Source of the DNA: Verrucomicrobiota bacterium
Lineage (GTDB): Bacteria > Verrucomicrobiota > Lentisphaeria > JABSQK01 > JAJFLO01
Assembly (NCBI GenBank): GCA_021772615.1
Contig: JAJFLQ010000096.1
Coordinates: forward strand, 1 to 38,159
Reading direction: 5' to 3'
Length of the DNA stretch: 38,159 nt
The position numbers and the translations under genes are program-made. The notes under the pieces were generated by a model, which made no database searches, was not told where the DNA came from, and saw nothing but the letters and a program-made list of their open reading frames with translations. Below, one piece after another: positions 1 to 9,280 of the stretch (position 1 is its first letter; each line of letters starts with the position of its first letter).

Positions 1-2746
1 TCACCGCGAGATTCACAAGATTCATGGAACCGGCATCGATATCGATGTCGCCGCCGTTGCCGAATCCCCTCGGCTCGGAAACTCGTGACGAAATTCCGGT
101 CACGAATACATCGGTCGTGACCGTGTCTAGGTGCACATTCAGACCGCCGGCCAGCGCAATCGCTCCGGTCACATTGATATCGATGGCGCCGCCATCGGCA
201 TTTCCATTCGTGGTCGTAGAAATCGCCGCCAGATTCGTGACATTCAGTGCATCGGTGTTGATGGTGATCGAACCGCCCGTTGCGTCCGCATTCAGCCCCT
301 CGCTTACGGTCGTGATTTCGGTGCGCAGTCGCCGTGATTGGAACTCGAAGACGGTGCCGGCGCCGTCGAGCGCGATCGAATCCGTTGCCGTCACCGAAAT
401 ATCCCCGCCCGGAGCGAACACCGTGGTCGAGGACTTGACCGCCGCGAGGTTGTTTATGACCAGGGTGCCGGTCGAAATATCGAGATCGCCGCCCACGCCC
501 AGGGCGGAAAAGCTTTTGGTCGTCGAATAGATGCCGCCCATCAGGCCGCTCAACAGCGTTCTCTCGTCCACGGTCAGGTGGATATCGCCGCCGACTCCGG
601 TGCCGGAGGTCGTTGAACTGATTGTGGCAAACCCCAGGACATCCAGGGATCGTGCCGCGATCGAAATCCGACCGCCGTGGCCGCGAAAATCCGTCGACGA
701 CGACAGTGTGGTCGAGGCGACCGCACTGTTGTCATTCGAGCCGTCGATTACGATGGCGCCGTCGGTTACAACCGTGATATTTCCTCCTTGCCCGAGGCCA
801 CTGGTTTCCGTCGATAATTCGGCCAGGTTCGATATTGTGATCGATCCAGCTGATAGTTCGATGTCTCCACCTTTCCCTTCCGCGGCGGAAGTCGACACGC
901 GGGACGAAACCCCGGTGACGAATGTTTCATTATTCACATGTTCATACACGCCCAAGCCGCCGTCCAGCGTGATACTTCCAGTGGCGTCAAGATCGATGAG
1001 TCCACCATTCGCATTGCCGCTGGTCATGGACGATATTTGGGCGAAATTGACTACATCCACCGAACCGGCTGTAACTTCGATATCTCCGCCGCGTCCGTCT
1101 GGATCAGACCCGGTGGTGACCGCAAAGATACCAGTGACAAAGACATCGGTTAGAGCGTCTACATACACCCGCAGCTGACCGTCTACATTCAGGGCACCGG
1201 CGACGTCAATATCGACGGAACCGCCGTCGGCCAGGCCGCTTGCCTTGGTGGAAATCTGGGCAAGATTGCGGACCGTCATGGCACCGGCGTTGATCGATAT
1301 ATTTCCGCCGGTTGCATTGGCGTTCTGTCCGGTTGTGATCGACGAGATTTCGGACAGGAAGCGAAACGTCTGGAACTCGAATACCTGACCGGTTCCATCC
1401 ATTACCAGTGATTCGGCGACATCGATGTCGATGTTGCCTCCAGCCGCCAGGCCGCCAGTGGTACTCTTGATCGCCGCCCAGTTCTCAATGGCCAATGAGT
1501 CCGCGGTTATCGTGAGATCTCCTCCCCGAGCCTCCACGGAATTTCCAAATGCGACCGTAAAGATGCCTCCCTGTAGTCCATTGAGCTGTGCGTGGCCGTC
1601 GACGGTCAGCCCGATATTGCCGCCGGCGCCGGACGCCAACGCCACCGTGCTGATTTCCGCGAATCCAAATATACCCAGAGCGTTCGCCGCGATGTTGATG
1701 TCACCGCCCGCTCCGGCGGCAACGGATCTCGTCAGAATCGCGGTTGGGGCGAATAATCCGTTGCCGTCCAGTATAACCGTATCAGCTGTGATGGTGATAT
1801 CGCCGCCCGTTCCGTTCCCTGATGCTTGCGTAATGATCTGAGATTCGTTGGCCAGCGTCAGCGTCCCGGACGTGTAGATGTCTACATCGCCGCCGGGTCC
1901 GTCGCCACGTGTTTCGGAACTGACCAGTGTGGTTTCGAAATCAATGTGTTGGCCGTATATCGCGATCGCACCCGCGGCGTTGCCGTCGACATTGATCCTA
2001 CTGCCTGTCACGTCGATCGGGCCCAACGACAGGGTCCCGCTCTCATTCTCAGCTCGAATCTGCGACCCGTCGACCGGCACATCGCCCGGACCGCCGACGC
2101 TCACCAGCCTGACACCCCCGCCGGGCGCTACGACTTCCGCGGAGCTCAGTGTAATGCCGCCGCCGACAAGCCCCAGTTCGCGGTCGTCGTTCACGTGCAG
2201 CATTCCCCCGTTTACCGAGAGTGATTGTGGGTTCAGGCTGGAAAAGCCGAATGCCGCAACGGCGCCTGCCGTGAGCACACTTTCGCCCGGAGAGGTTGCG
2301 TCGAAACGTCCACCATCGGCAAGCCGAATGAAATCCGCCGTACTCGCGTGAAACGAGCCGTTGACATCCAGTTCCGCCTGGCTGCCTATCACGATACCGC
2401 TGGGGTTAAACAGGAAGAGATTGGCGTTCGGAATGTCGGAACGCAGCGTTCCGTTGATGGTCGACGCCATACCGCCGGTCACGCGGGAGAGAATGTTGCT
2501 GATCGCGTCTGGTCCGGTGAACGATGCGGTCTCCCCGGAGTGAACGTTGAAGTCACTGAAACTGTGAAACAGATTTGTCCCGACGGTTTGACCGGAATCA
2601 GCCGGTATCTCGAAAATCGAGTTCACGCCGGCTGGGCTTCCCGCCGGCCCAAGTGATCCGTCGAATGCTATCTGACCGCAACATGTGCCTCCGACGAGCA
2701 TAACCAGCGGCATTGCTCGAAGTAGGCTGGTAGGTAAAGGTCGCAT
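1..2746 (-). CDS. Filamentous-haemagglutinin-like secreted repeat protein, partial
   Basis: The minus strand is open from an ATG at 2746 to the left edge, giving about 915 residues with the C-terminus missing. A hydrophobic signal peptide (residues about 5-25) leads into the haemagglutination-activity (TPS) domain: a DGSLG start, then NLFHSF, TGPDAISNILSRVTGG, NANLFLFNPSGI and a late FGF. This domain is known to direct two-partner secretion through a TpsB pore. The rest consists of short beta-helix-type repeats with GG-D/N-I/V-x-I motifs and NLA-x-IS-T motifs. Within these, a larger unit of 344 residues recurs: FEFQ-containing segments lie at about 1372-1380 and 340-348. The only upstream in-frame alternative start is a CTG at 2752 before a stop. 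The Shine-Dalgarno is weak (AGGAA about 15 bases upstream). A likely function is a surface-exposed or released adhesin. No TpsB partner lies in the window. The fold call is strong; the ligand is unknown. Confidence 0.9.
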   Translation of the reverse strand, partial: MRPLPTSLLRAMPLVMLVGGTCCGQIAFDGSLGPAGSPAGVNSIFEIPADSGQTVGTNLFHSFSDFNVHSGETASFTGPDAISNILSRVTGGMASTINGTLRSDIPNANLFLFNPSGIVIGSQAELDVNGSFHASTADFIRLADGGRFDATSPGESVLTAGAVAAFGFSSLNPQSLSVNGGMLHVNDDRELGLVGGGITLSSAEVVAPGGGVRLVSVGGPGDVPVDGSQIRAENESGTLSLGPIDVTGSRINVDGNAAGAIAIYGQHIDFETTLVSSETRGDGPGGDVDIYTSGTLTLANESQIITQASGNGTGGDITITADTVILDGNGLFAPTAILTRSVAAGAGGDINIAANALGIFGFAEISTVALASGAGGNIGLTVDGHAQLNGLQGGIFTVAFGNSVEARGGDLTITADSLAIENWAAIKSTTGGLAAGGNIDIDVAESLVMDGTGQVFEFQTFRFLSEISSITTGQNANATGGNISINAGAMTVRNLAQISTKASGLADGGSVDIDVAGALNVDGQLRVYVDALTDVFVTGIFAVTTGSDPDGRGGDIEVTAGSVDVVNFAQISSMTSGNANGGLIDLDATGSITLDGGLGVYEHVNNETFVTGVSSRVSTSAAEGKGGDIELSAGSITISNLAELSTETSGLGQGGNITVVTDGAIVIDGSNDNSAVASTTLSSSTDFRGHGGRISIAARSLDVLGFATISSTTSGTGVGGDIHLTVDERTLLSGLMGGIYSTTKSFSALGVGGDLDISTGTLVINNLAAVKSSTTVFAPGGDISVTATDSIALDGAGTVFEFQSRRLRTEITTVSEGLNADATGGSITINTDALNVTNLAAISTTTNGNADGGAIDINVTGAIALAGGLNVHLDTVTTDVFVTGISSRVSEPRGFGNGGDIDIDAGSMNLVNLAV

Positions 2747-2878
2747 CGTCAGGTATCGGAATTCCTAAGATTAATTGCACTCGAACGACGAGCGATACAT
2801 TGGATTTGGCACGTCAGGAGATGCGATGATTTTACGAACATTCGACGCCGCCGACATGCACACATCTTGGACGCGAAT

Positions 2879-2906
2879 AGTCTAAAGCGCGGCAAAAATA
2901 TGTCAA
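2879..2906 (-). promoter_or_regulatory. Predicted sigma-70 promoter of the haemagglutinin-like gene
   Basis: Read on the minus strand, TTGACA (2906-2901) is followed after 16 bases by TAGACT (2884-2879). The -35 box is perfect and the -10 box matches at 4 of 6 positions. Transcription would start near 2872, leaving a leader of about 125 bases before the ATG at 2746. Confidence 0.45.
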
Positions 2907-3044
2907 GGATGAACTGCGTTTTCGCGGTTGCAGGCAAAAATCCTTGACTCAACCACACTGTGTCCGCGATACGTCGGCCGCTCCGGAACAACATGCATCG
3001 CGTGCAGGCGACCACCGGCGACTATTTTTTCATGCGCAGCACGT

Positions 3045-3072
3045 TTGATATTACCTGATTTCCGGGTACAAT
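3045..3072 (+). promoter_or_regulatory. Predicted promoter of the PEP-CTERM gene, possibly leaderless
   Basis: TTGATA (3045-3050) and TACAAT (3067-3072) are separated by 16 bases and match the sigma-70 consensus at 5 of 6 positions each. The expected start of transcription, about 3079-3080, falls one or two bases before the ATG at 3081, and no Shine-Dalgarno is present. The transcript may therefore be leaderless. Confidence 0.5.
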
Positions 3073-3080
3073 ATTGTGAT

Positions 3081-3791
3081 ATGGGAAACTGTGCCTTGAA
3101 ACACCAAAATTCGTTTGACCTCATACTGCTCGGTCTGTTAGGTCTATTCTTGACTTGCGGCACGTCGCTTGCCGTCGATCTCAGTATCGGCGTATTCGCG
3201 GGTTCGAAGAACAATCCACAGTCGACGACGTTTTTGCCGTTGGGAAGTTCTATTTCTCTCTTTACGTCCGTCGACACTGACGCCGGCGTAGAGGGGTTTA
3301 CGTACCGTGCCATCGTTCCAACCGACGGGTGGACGTTGTTGAGCCGTGATTACGCCACCTACGAATGGGACCAGGACGGTTTTTTCGATTTTAGCTCACC
3401 GCAATCGGGCAACACCCCAGCTCTCATTACCGATGATCTCTTCGGTGGGGCCAGTTCAGCCTTTGACTATACGTTCGACTCTATCGGCTTCGACGGTCAG
3501 CAAACCATCATTCACACTGGTACGTTCGTGGTGGAAGATTTTGAGATCATGGCGCCGCTGGACATTCCCAAGGGGTTTTACACCATCCTTCTTGCCGATG
3601 TCCAGGCTTTCGACGGACAAGGTGAGATCAATTTTGCCCAGCTTAATATCAGCCAGCTCACTGTCAACGTCATTCCCGAGCCCGGAACGTGGGCGCTGTT
3701 CTCCATGATGATCGTGGCAATGGCTGGTTGTGCACGGGTACGGGGCCGCAACCGCTCGTGCGCACCAACACCATCTTCAAAGCAGGCATAG
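3081..3791 (+). CDS. PEP-CTERM-anchored exported protein
   Basis: A 236-residue protein has an N-terminal signal peptide (hydrophobic stretch around LILLGLLGLFLTCG, cleavage probably after SLA) and a C-terminal sorting signal: PEP at residues 199-201, a hydrophobic segment (WALFSMMIVAMAG) and a basic cluster (RVRGRNR). Such signals are known to be recognised by an exosortase, which removes the tail and delivers the protein to the surface or extracellular matrix. No exosortase gene lies in the window. A ten-residue tail follows the basic cluster, longer than usual. The mature part is rich in Asp, Gly, Phe and Ser and matches no enzyme I can name. The ATG at 3081 is preferred over an upstream in-frame ATG at 2928 because it begins the signal peptide and follows the promoter. 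It is divergent from the haemagglutinin-like gene, which suggests joint surface roles. Confidence 0.85.
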   Translation: MGNCALKHQNSFDLILLGLLGLFLTCGTSLAVDLSIGVFAGSKNNPQSTTFLPLGSSISLFTSVDTDAGVEGFTYRAIVPTDGWTLLSRDYATYEWDQDGFFDFSSPQSGNTPALITDDLFGGASSAFDYTFDSIGFDGQQTIIHTGTFVVEDFEIMAPLDIPKGFYTILLADVQAFDGQGEINFAQLNISQLTVNVIPEPGTWALFSMMIVAMAGCARVRGRNRSCAPTPSSKQA

Positions 3792-4157
3792 GCTTTCCTC
3801 CTTCGCTCTACCTGGACCTCGATACCGTACACTCACATAAGAGGCGTATCGTTGGTTCACCGCTCCAGTTTGGTCGACAATCCGCATTCTTTCCTGCCGC
3901 TGACTATGACGTCAGTCGGCACATTGATCGTTCCCTTGCGTTCGTCCGAAGATGTGTACTTTCGTTCATAGTCGTAGTCGCGTCCTCCGACGTCGGGTCC
4001 TGACACCGTCGCTTTACTGAACTCTTACGACACGTTGCCGGTTGTTGGGGGGTGAATGCCCAATCGGCAAGGTTCTTGCGAAGAACAACTGTTTACACCT
4101 TCCGCACATCGTGAGATGAAGGATGTGGTCACACGCTTCACACCACCACGGAAAACC
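3792..4157. other. Gene-poor stretch before the hybrid kinase
   Basis: No convincing gene lies here. The open frame upstream of the kinase start (from 4056) adds 34 residues that do not look like a signal or domain. Two small symmetric elements are visible: an octamer palindrome at 3907-3914 (TGACGTCA) and a 15-base perfect inverted repeat at 4071-4085. No terminator with a T tract follows the PEP-CTERM gene. Confidence 0.5.
4071..4085. promoter_or_regulatory. Perfect inverted repeat upstream of the kinase gene
   Basis: GTTCTT and AAGAAC flank a 3-base centre (GCG), 73 bases before the chosen kinase start. The size and symmetry would suit an operator, but a single copy of this length could be chance. 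Confidence 0.25.
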
Positions 4158-7100
4158 ATGAAAATTACTGCGAAGTTGTGCCTGGCTTTCGCCGCAATAG
4201 CTCTGATTCCATTGATCGTCGTGGGCATTGCTGCCTACCGCGCGGGCAGCGACGCGCTGCGGCAGCGCGTACACGAACAACTGGAATCTGTTGCGGTTAT
4301 TCAACGGAATCGGCTCGAAGCGATCGTAGACCAGAACCTTGAGCGCGTTGCTCTGGTCGCGAGCCGCACGCAGATGCGGATCTCTCTCGAGCGGTACAAC
4401 CGGGAAAAACTACCGGCTGATCAGGCGAAAATGAATACGATTATCGCCGATGCGTTGACCTCGATAGAGAGTTTCGAGACAATCTCGCTGCTTGATCTCG
4501 ACGGTCACATTGTTGCTTCAACCGCGGCCGATCAGATAGGCGACAATGTTGCTGACGCAACCTATTTCTTGCGTGGTCGGGACGCGCCGCAGGCAAATAC
4601 GTTCCTGCGCGACACAGACGGTTCGCTCAAGCTCGTTCTTTCCGCGCCACTGTATCTCGACGACGAACGCATTGGCGTCATCGCCGTAAAGTCGGGGGTT
4701 CGGAATATTTTAGCTCTGGTCGCGGATTACTCCGGGCTGGGAGATACCGGTGAAACCATATTGGCAAAGGCGAACGATGCAGGTGACGCCGTGTTTATAT
4801 CGCCATTGCGGTTCGATCCGAACGCCGCGCTGGTGCGCACGGTCCCGAAGGAGGCCCTGGAGGCACCGATCACCCAGGCGTTGGCTGGCAAGCAGACATT
4901 TTTCAGCAGTGCGGTGGATTATCGCGGTCAGGCCGTGCTGGCGATGACACAATATATTCCGGCTACGGACTGGGGGCTGGTCGTTAAGATCGATCTTGGC
5001 GAGGCGCTCGAGCCGATCCACGCGTTTCGCAACATATTCGCCACTGCGATCCTGATAACGGGCGTCGTGGTTCTGCTTCTGTCGATTTTGGTTGCACGTT
5101 CCATCACACGGAGGGTCACGTTGTTGACACGTGTTTCAGAGCGTATCTCCGATGGCGACTTGTCGATGCGCGCCGACGTTTGCGGCAGTGATGAAATCGA
5201 TGTTCTCGCATCGAATTTCAATACCATGACCGACAGATTGATCGATGCGAACAGAAATCTTGAGGCGAAGGTAGCGGAGCGCACACGCGAATTGACCAGC
5301 GAGATCCAGACGCGGAAGCTGGTAGAGGGGGAGCTTCGTGTGGCCAAGGCCGCCGCCGAGGCCTCGACCGAAGCGAAAGCTGCTTTCCTCGCCAATATGA
5401 GCCATGAGATTCGGACTCCCATGAACGGCATTGTGGGCATGACCGGTCTATTGTCGGCCACGAAACTGACAACCGATCAAAGTGAATTTGTGGGTACGAT
5501 ACGAACGAGCTGCGAGAGTCTGTTGACGATCATCAACGATATATTGGATTTCTCGAAGATCGAATCCGGCGAGCTAACGCTGGAATGTCATCCATTCAGC
5601 CTTCGTGAGTGTGTGGAAGACGTGCTGGATCTGCTGGCGCTGGATGCCGAGGAAAAGGGGGTCGAGCTGGCGTATATCACCGAAGACAAAATCCCCGAAG
5701 TCGTCAGTGGGGACAGCACCAGGTTGCGACAGATTCTTCTAAATCTGATAAACAACGCGGTGAAATTCACGCATGAGGGCGAAGTCGTGCTGACGATACA
5801 TCACAATCTCATTGAGGGCGATCTCGTGTCGATCAACTTCGCTGTTCGCGATAGCGGCATCGGCATTCCAGCGGACAAACTCGACGCATTGTTCAAGGCT
5901 TTCACGCAGGCGGATTCATCGACGACGAGGCTGTTCGGCGGGACGGGACTTGGCCTGGTTATTTCCAAGATGTTGTGCGAGATGATGGGCGGTACGATCT
6001 CCGTCGAGAGCGAGGTCGGAAAAGGCACTGTTTTTTCATTTAATGTTATCGTTAATAAATCCGCTGAACAGCGCTTCGGATATCTTCACTCATCCCACCC
6101 CGAGTTGTCAAAACGCGTCCTTCTTGCCGTCGATGATAATCCTGTCAATCGGCGTATTATCCGGCTCCATGGCGAATCCTGGGGTATGATTGTCCGTGAA
6201 ACTGAGTATCCCGCCCAGGCGTTGAGTTGGGTACAGGCCGGCGAGCAATTCAATGTCGGCATTATCGACTTTCAGATGCCGGGCATGGACGGACGGCAAT
6301 TGGCCTACGAGATCAGGCAGACACGGAGGCCAGATCAATTGCCGCTGATTCTGTTGAGTTCAATGGGCAGTCTGGCCGATTCCGAGAACGCCGATTCGGC
6401 ACTGTTTCAAGCGGTAATGAATAAGCCGATCAAGCCCTCATCGATCTACCACACACTATGCGAAGTACTCCTCGGCAAGGCTTTCGTCGTCCAGCAGCGG
6501 TCCAGGTTCACTGAAATTGACAGCAAGACGGCCGAAACGTATCCATTGCGTATTCTGGTAGCGGACGACAATCGTGTGAACCAGACTGTTGCGATCCGTA
6601 CATTGTCCGGTCTGGGCTACCAGGCCGATGTAGCTGCGAACGGTATTGAGGTATTAAAGGCGCTTGAGCGCCAGGACTACGACCTGATCTTAATGGATGT
6701 ACAAATGCCGGAGATGGACGGAATCGAGGCTACAAGGCGGATCGTTGCCGGTGCGAACGCCAGCGGGGCGGCACCACCGCACATTTTCGCCATGACAGCC
6801 GCCGTTTCGCCGGAAGACGAGTCACGATGTCGCGCTGCAGGGATGATCGGGTTTCTGGCGAAGCCGTTTCGGATCAGTGACGTCTACCAGGTGATTCATG
6901 CGGTTTATGCGAGCTTGCACGGTGAAGGGGCGCCGGAATGCGATTCGGACGATGGCGCTGTTTCTGGGTCGGTTCCGACTAACGGCGACGTTGAACAAGC
7001 GATAATGCGACGTATTTCGGAGACCTGCGGTATCACTGATCGCAGCATCATTAGCGAATTGTTTGGAATTTATGTGGTGGAGGCCGTCGAAATTCAGACG

Positions 7101-7373
7101 CAACTGGCGGCGGCCATTGACGGCAACGCATTTGGTGACATTGCAACATTGGCACACAAGCTGAAGGGTATCAGTGCGAACGTTGGTCTCGCCGCGGTGG
7201 TTCAGGAAGCAACCAAGCTGGAATCTATCGGTGACGGCGAAGATCGATCTTCCGTAGCGGCGCGCGTCAGGGTGTTACTTGACTGTACGGACGAGTCCAT
7301 CGCGATCCTACGCGAACTGATCAACACTCCTGCGACCGAATCAGCAAGAACGCCAGTGCTGCCAGTGAAATGA
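4158..7373 (+). CDS. Hybrid sensor histidine kinase with two receivers and Hpt
   Basis: A 1,071-residue phosphorelay kinase of BarA/EvgS-like layout. Residues 5-27 form the first membrane helix, about 30-290 an extracytoplasmic double-Cache-like sensor, and 293-313 the second helix. These are followed by HAMP, a coiled coil and HisKA with phosphorylatable His416 (SHEIRTPMNG). The ATPase domain has an N box (NLINNAVK, near 532), G1 (DSGIGIP, 565-571) and G2 (GGTGLGL, 594-600). Receiver 1 carries Asp704 and Lys756. Receiver 2 carries Asp847, Thr880 and Lys902. A C-terminal Hpt has His1000 (AHKLKG). All catalytic residues appear intact, so a four-step His-Asp-His relay can be inferred, with an unlinked output regulator. 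ATG 4158 is chosen because the membrane helix follows at once; 4056 and 4116 are alternatives. The ligand is unknown. The 3' end overlaps the convergent permease gene by 53 bases. Confidence 0.93.
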   Translation: MKITAKLCLAFAAIALIPLIVVGIAAYRAGSDALRQRVHEQLESVAVIQRNRLEAIVDQNLERVALVASRTQMRISLERYNREKLPADQAKMNTIIADALTSIESFETISLLDLDGHIVASTAADQIGDNVADATYFLRGRDAPQANTFLRDTDGSLKLVLSAPLYLDDERIGVIAVKSGVRNILALVADYSGLGDTGETILAKANDAGDAVFISPLRFDPNAALVRTVPKEALEAPITQALAGKQTFFSSAVDYRGQAVLAMTQYIPATDWGLVVKIDLGEALEPIHAFRNIFATAILITGVVVLLLSILVARSITRRVTLLTRVSERISDGDLSMRADVCGSDEIDVLASNFNTMTDRLIDANRNLEAKVAERTRELTSEIQTRKLVEGELRVAKAAAEASTEAKAAFLANMSHEIRTPMNGIVGMTGLLSATKLTTDQSEFVGTIRTSCESLLTIINDILDFSKIESGELTLECHPFSLRECVEDVLDLLALDAEEKGVELAYITEDKIPEVVSGDSTRLRQILLNLINNAVKFTHEGEVVLTIHHNLIEGDLVSINFAVRDSGIGIPADKLDALFKAFTQADSSTTRLFGGTGLGLVISKMLCEMMGGTISVESEVGKGTVFSFNVIVNKSAEQRFGYLHSSHPELSKRVLLAVDDNPVNRRIIRLHGESWGMIVRETEYPAQALSWVQAGEQFNVGIIDFQMPGMDGRQLAYEIRQTRRPDQLPLILLSSMGSLADSENADSALFQAVMNKPIKPSSIYHTLCEVLLGKAFVVQQRSRFTEIDSKTAETYPLRILVADDNRVNQTVAIRTLSGLGYQADVAANGIEVLKALERQDYDLILMDVQMPEMDGIEATRRIVAGANASGAAPPHIFAMTAAVSPEDESRCRAAGMIGFLAKPFRISDVYQVIHAVYASLHGEGAPECDSDDGAVSGSVPTNGDVEQAIMRRISETCGITDRSIISELFGIYVVEAVEIQTQLAAAIDGNAFGDIATLAHKLKGISANVGLAAVVQEATKLESIGDGEDRSSVAARVRVLLDCTDESIAILRELINTPATESARTPVLPVK

Positions 7374-8529
7374 TGGCGCAAGTTGTATACGCCATAGCAG
7401 CGGCCAGATAGGACGCGGGTATTGTTCGGCCCGCGATCACGCTATCCGCCATCCAGAATAATTGCCAATTTGGTGTGGCGGCACGGCCCGCTGCCGCCGC
7501 GAGTCGAATGCTGGAATCTATGGCGACTACGACCGCACTCTGGCTTCGACTGCCCCGATCGTCCGTCGCGGTTACAGCGGATGGCCCCAGCGCACATGCG
7601 GCCACAGCGAGCAGGCTAGCAACAAACGTTGCGTGTACAAACGCCTTCCGCCCGAACGTACATGTGCGATACACTGCCCATACCCAGAGTCCCAAAAGTG
7701 CAACAATGACGGTGACGGCGTTGCGACGAATTGTTTCTGCGACTTCAAGGGCATCCAGATTGATCATCTGGAGATAAACATAATCACTGATCAGACCGAC
7801 TCCGAATATGCCGCTGCATACCAGGACGGCATTTACGAATCGCAGCCGTATGGCTACACTTGCTGCGACGGCTCCCATTATCTGAACGGCCAACGATATC
7901 AGAAGAATCGCGGCCGCCAGATTCTGGACCGTGCCGTAGCGATATTGCCATGCCGTGCTATCGTCCGTTACTGCAATGATGCAGGCGGATACAGCACTGA
8001 TAGTCATTGTAAGTGCCAGCGTGATCGATGCGGATTCGGGGAATGATGATCGATGCGTGAAGTTTCGTACCGCCGCAATGATACACGCCAGGGCGACCGC
8101 CGCAAAGTACATGAGCAATACCCCACGATCGACCTCAAATTGCGACATCGTCATTCGAATTGAGAGAATGCTAGCAACACTGCTCGTCCATGTGGCAACG
8201 GCGAGGGCCGCCAACAGCCCCGCGATCTTCGCACCGACATACGTGGCTCGATGAATTGGCTTTGACAGGACAAGCAGGGCCGCCGCGCCAGAATCCTGTC
8301 GGCCGAAGAGATGGCATCCAGACAGCACCGCAGTGACCGCCCCAAACCACATGATTGATGCCAGTGCACAGTCAGTGACCAGCTTTTGCGGGTCACTGAA
8401 CACGAACATCGCGATCATCGGCTGGATGCCGATCAGCGTAACGGCGGACAGATTGAGGACTATATAAACTGGTTGGCGCAGGCACTCGCAGAATGAGTGC
8501 CGAGCGATCTGAAGCGATGCGCGAAGCAT
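7321..8529 (-). CDS. ABC-2-type transporter permease
   Basis: This 402-residue integral membrane protein begins with an amphipathic segment typical of ABC-2/NosY-like permeases (IARHSFCECLRQPVY). It then has about nine or ten hydrophobic helices. Near the C-terminus, a non-membrane stretch with NWQLFWMADSV and IPASY leads into a last helix pair; I recognise that pattern from ABC permease subunits of PVC-type bacteria. Such proteins pair with a separate ATPase, and none is next to it, so the partner must be encoded elsewhere or downstream of another locus. It lies 104 bases downstream of the small secreted-protein gene on the same strand and may be co-transcribed with it. The Shine-Dalgarno is weak. 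Its last 53 bases overlap the kinase gene tail to tail. The cargo cannot be told from the sequence. Confidence 0.7.
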   Translation of the reverse strand: MLRASLQIARHSFCECLRQPVYIVLNLSAVTLIGIQPMIAMFVFSDPQKLVTDCALASIMWFGAVTAVLSGCHLFGRQDSGAAALLVLSKPIHRATYVGAKIAGLLAALAVATWTSSVASILSIRMTMSQFEVDRGVLLMYFAAVALACIIAAVRNFTHRSSFPESASITLALTMTISAVSACIIAVTDDSTAWQYRYGTVQNLAAAILLISLAVQIMGAVAASVAIRLRFVNAVLVCSGIFGVGLISDYVYLQMINLDALEVAETIRRNAVTVIVALLGLWVWAVYRTCTFGRKAFVHATFVASLLAVAACALGPSAVTATDDRGSRSQSAVVVAIDSSIRLAAAAGRAATPNWQLFWMADSVIAGRTIPASYLAAAMAYTTCAIISLAALAFLLIRSQEC

Positions 8530-8633
8530 TCTCGGGTATCCGTTTCACGACACGAATTAACCGCAAATCTGTCGCGCCGGCCCTGCAGATCTTCTACCAC
8601 AGGAACCGGATAACGGGCGGCGTATGCCGCTAT

Positions 8634-9245
8634 TTATTCGTTCTGTTCGGCTCTTGCCGGATCCCAGTACGATGGGTCGGCCACATACCCGCCGAATACC
8701 GCCTCGGTGTTCGGCGGCTTCAGTTTTCCTTCGGCATCGAGTTGATTCAGCAAGACCAGATAATCGAATCCAAGATGACGAAGTTTCAAAACCTCACCGA
8801 CCGATGCCGCGATCTGACTCCAGTCGTCGTTCGAAACTGACCACAGCGGAATCTTATCGCGAAGTTCTTCCTTGAATCGTTCCGGTGCGTATGTCTCGTT
8901 GCCAAGGAAAAGAACCCGTTTCGGCTGGAGATATTTCACGAAACGTGCGAAATCTTTCTCCTTGACCGGAAATGTTTCTTTGTTCGACGCGAGAAAAAAC
9001 ATGGTATCGCTTTCGTTACCACTTGGCAGGAGCAATATCGGCTGGGACGTCTCATATTGGATCAGTTCGGCGAGTATCCGTGACTTTATGAAGTTCCCGG
9101 TTACAACCAGGGTTTGTACACGTTTCGGTCGATCTTTCCCGAACCAGCTCACCGGATTCCACCACGCCGCTTGGGCGGTGCATGCCAGGGTCGCACCGAC
9201 AGCAAGTGCCATAAAAAGTGAAAAGGGCTTGGTAACGCTAGACAT
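8634..9245 (-). CDS. Exported protein of unknown function
   Basis: A 203-residue protein with a clear signal peptide: a basic start, a hydrophobic core (LFMALAVGATLA) and an AQA cleavage site before AWW. The mature part alternates predicted strands and helices in a Rossmann-like manner (TLVVTGNF, PILLLPSG, RVLFLGNE), which would be unusual outside the cytoplasm. I do not recognise a family or active site. ATG 9245 is chosen over 9296 because GAGGAG lies about ten bases upstream and the predicted transcript starts near 9295. A strong promoter and a perfect palindrome control its 5' region. It is followed after 104 bases by the ABC-type permease on the same strand, so a shared transport-related role is possible but unproven. 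Confidence 0.75.
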   Translation of the reverse strand: MSSVTKPFSLFMALAVGATLACTAQAAWWNPVSWFGKDRPKRVQTLVVTGNFIKSRILAELIQYETSQPILLLPSGNESDTMFFLASNKETFPVKEKDFARFVKYLQPKRVLFLGNETYAPERFKEELRDKIPLWSVSNDDWSQIAASVGEVLKLRHLGFDYLVLLNQLDAEGKLKPPNTEAVFGGYVADPSYWDPARAEQNE

Positions 9246-9280
9246 AAGACTTGCTCCTCGATAAGTTAGTTGTTTCCACT

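Larger units (their letters stand above)
2747..3080. other. Divergent intergenic region between the adhesin-like and PEP-CTERM genes
   Basis: These 334 bases separate two outward-facing genes for exported proteins. The region holds a candidate promoter for each (2879-2906 minus, 3045-3072 plus). The small open frames within it are out of phase, cysteine- and arginine-rich, and look like chance. No repeat or RNA gene was recognised. Confidence 0.6.

Noticed and set aside
24..2656. Several plus-strand open frames of 60-215 residues
   Set aside because: They are antisense shadows of the long repeat gene on the minus strand, which has a signal peptide and a recognisable TPS domain.
1..2746. Regular repeats suggesting a CRISPR array or tandem DNA repeat
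   Set aside because: The periodicity is at the protein level with degenerate DNA; there are no identical repeats with unique spacers.
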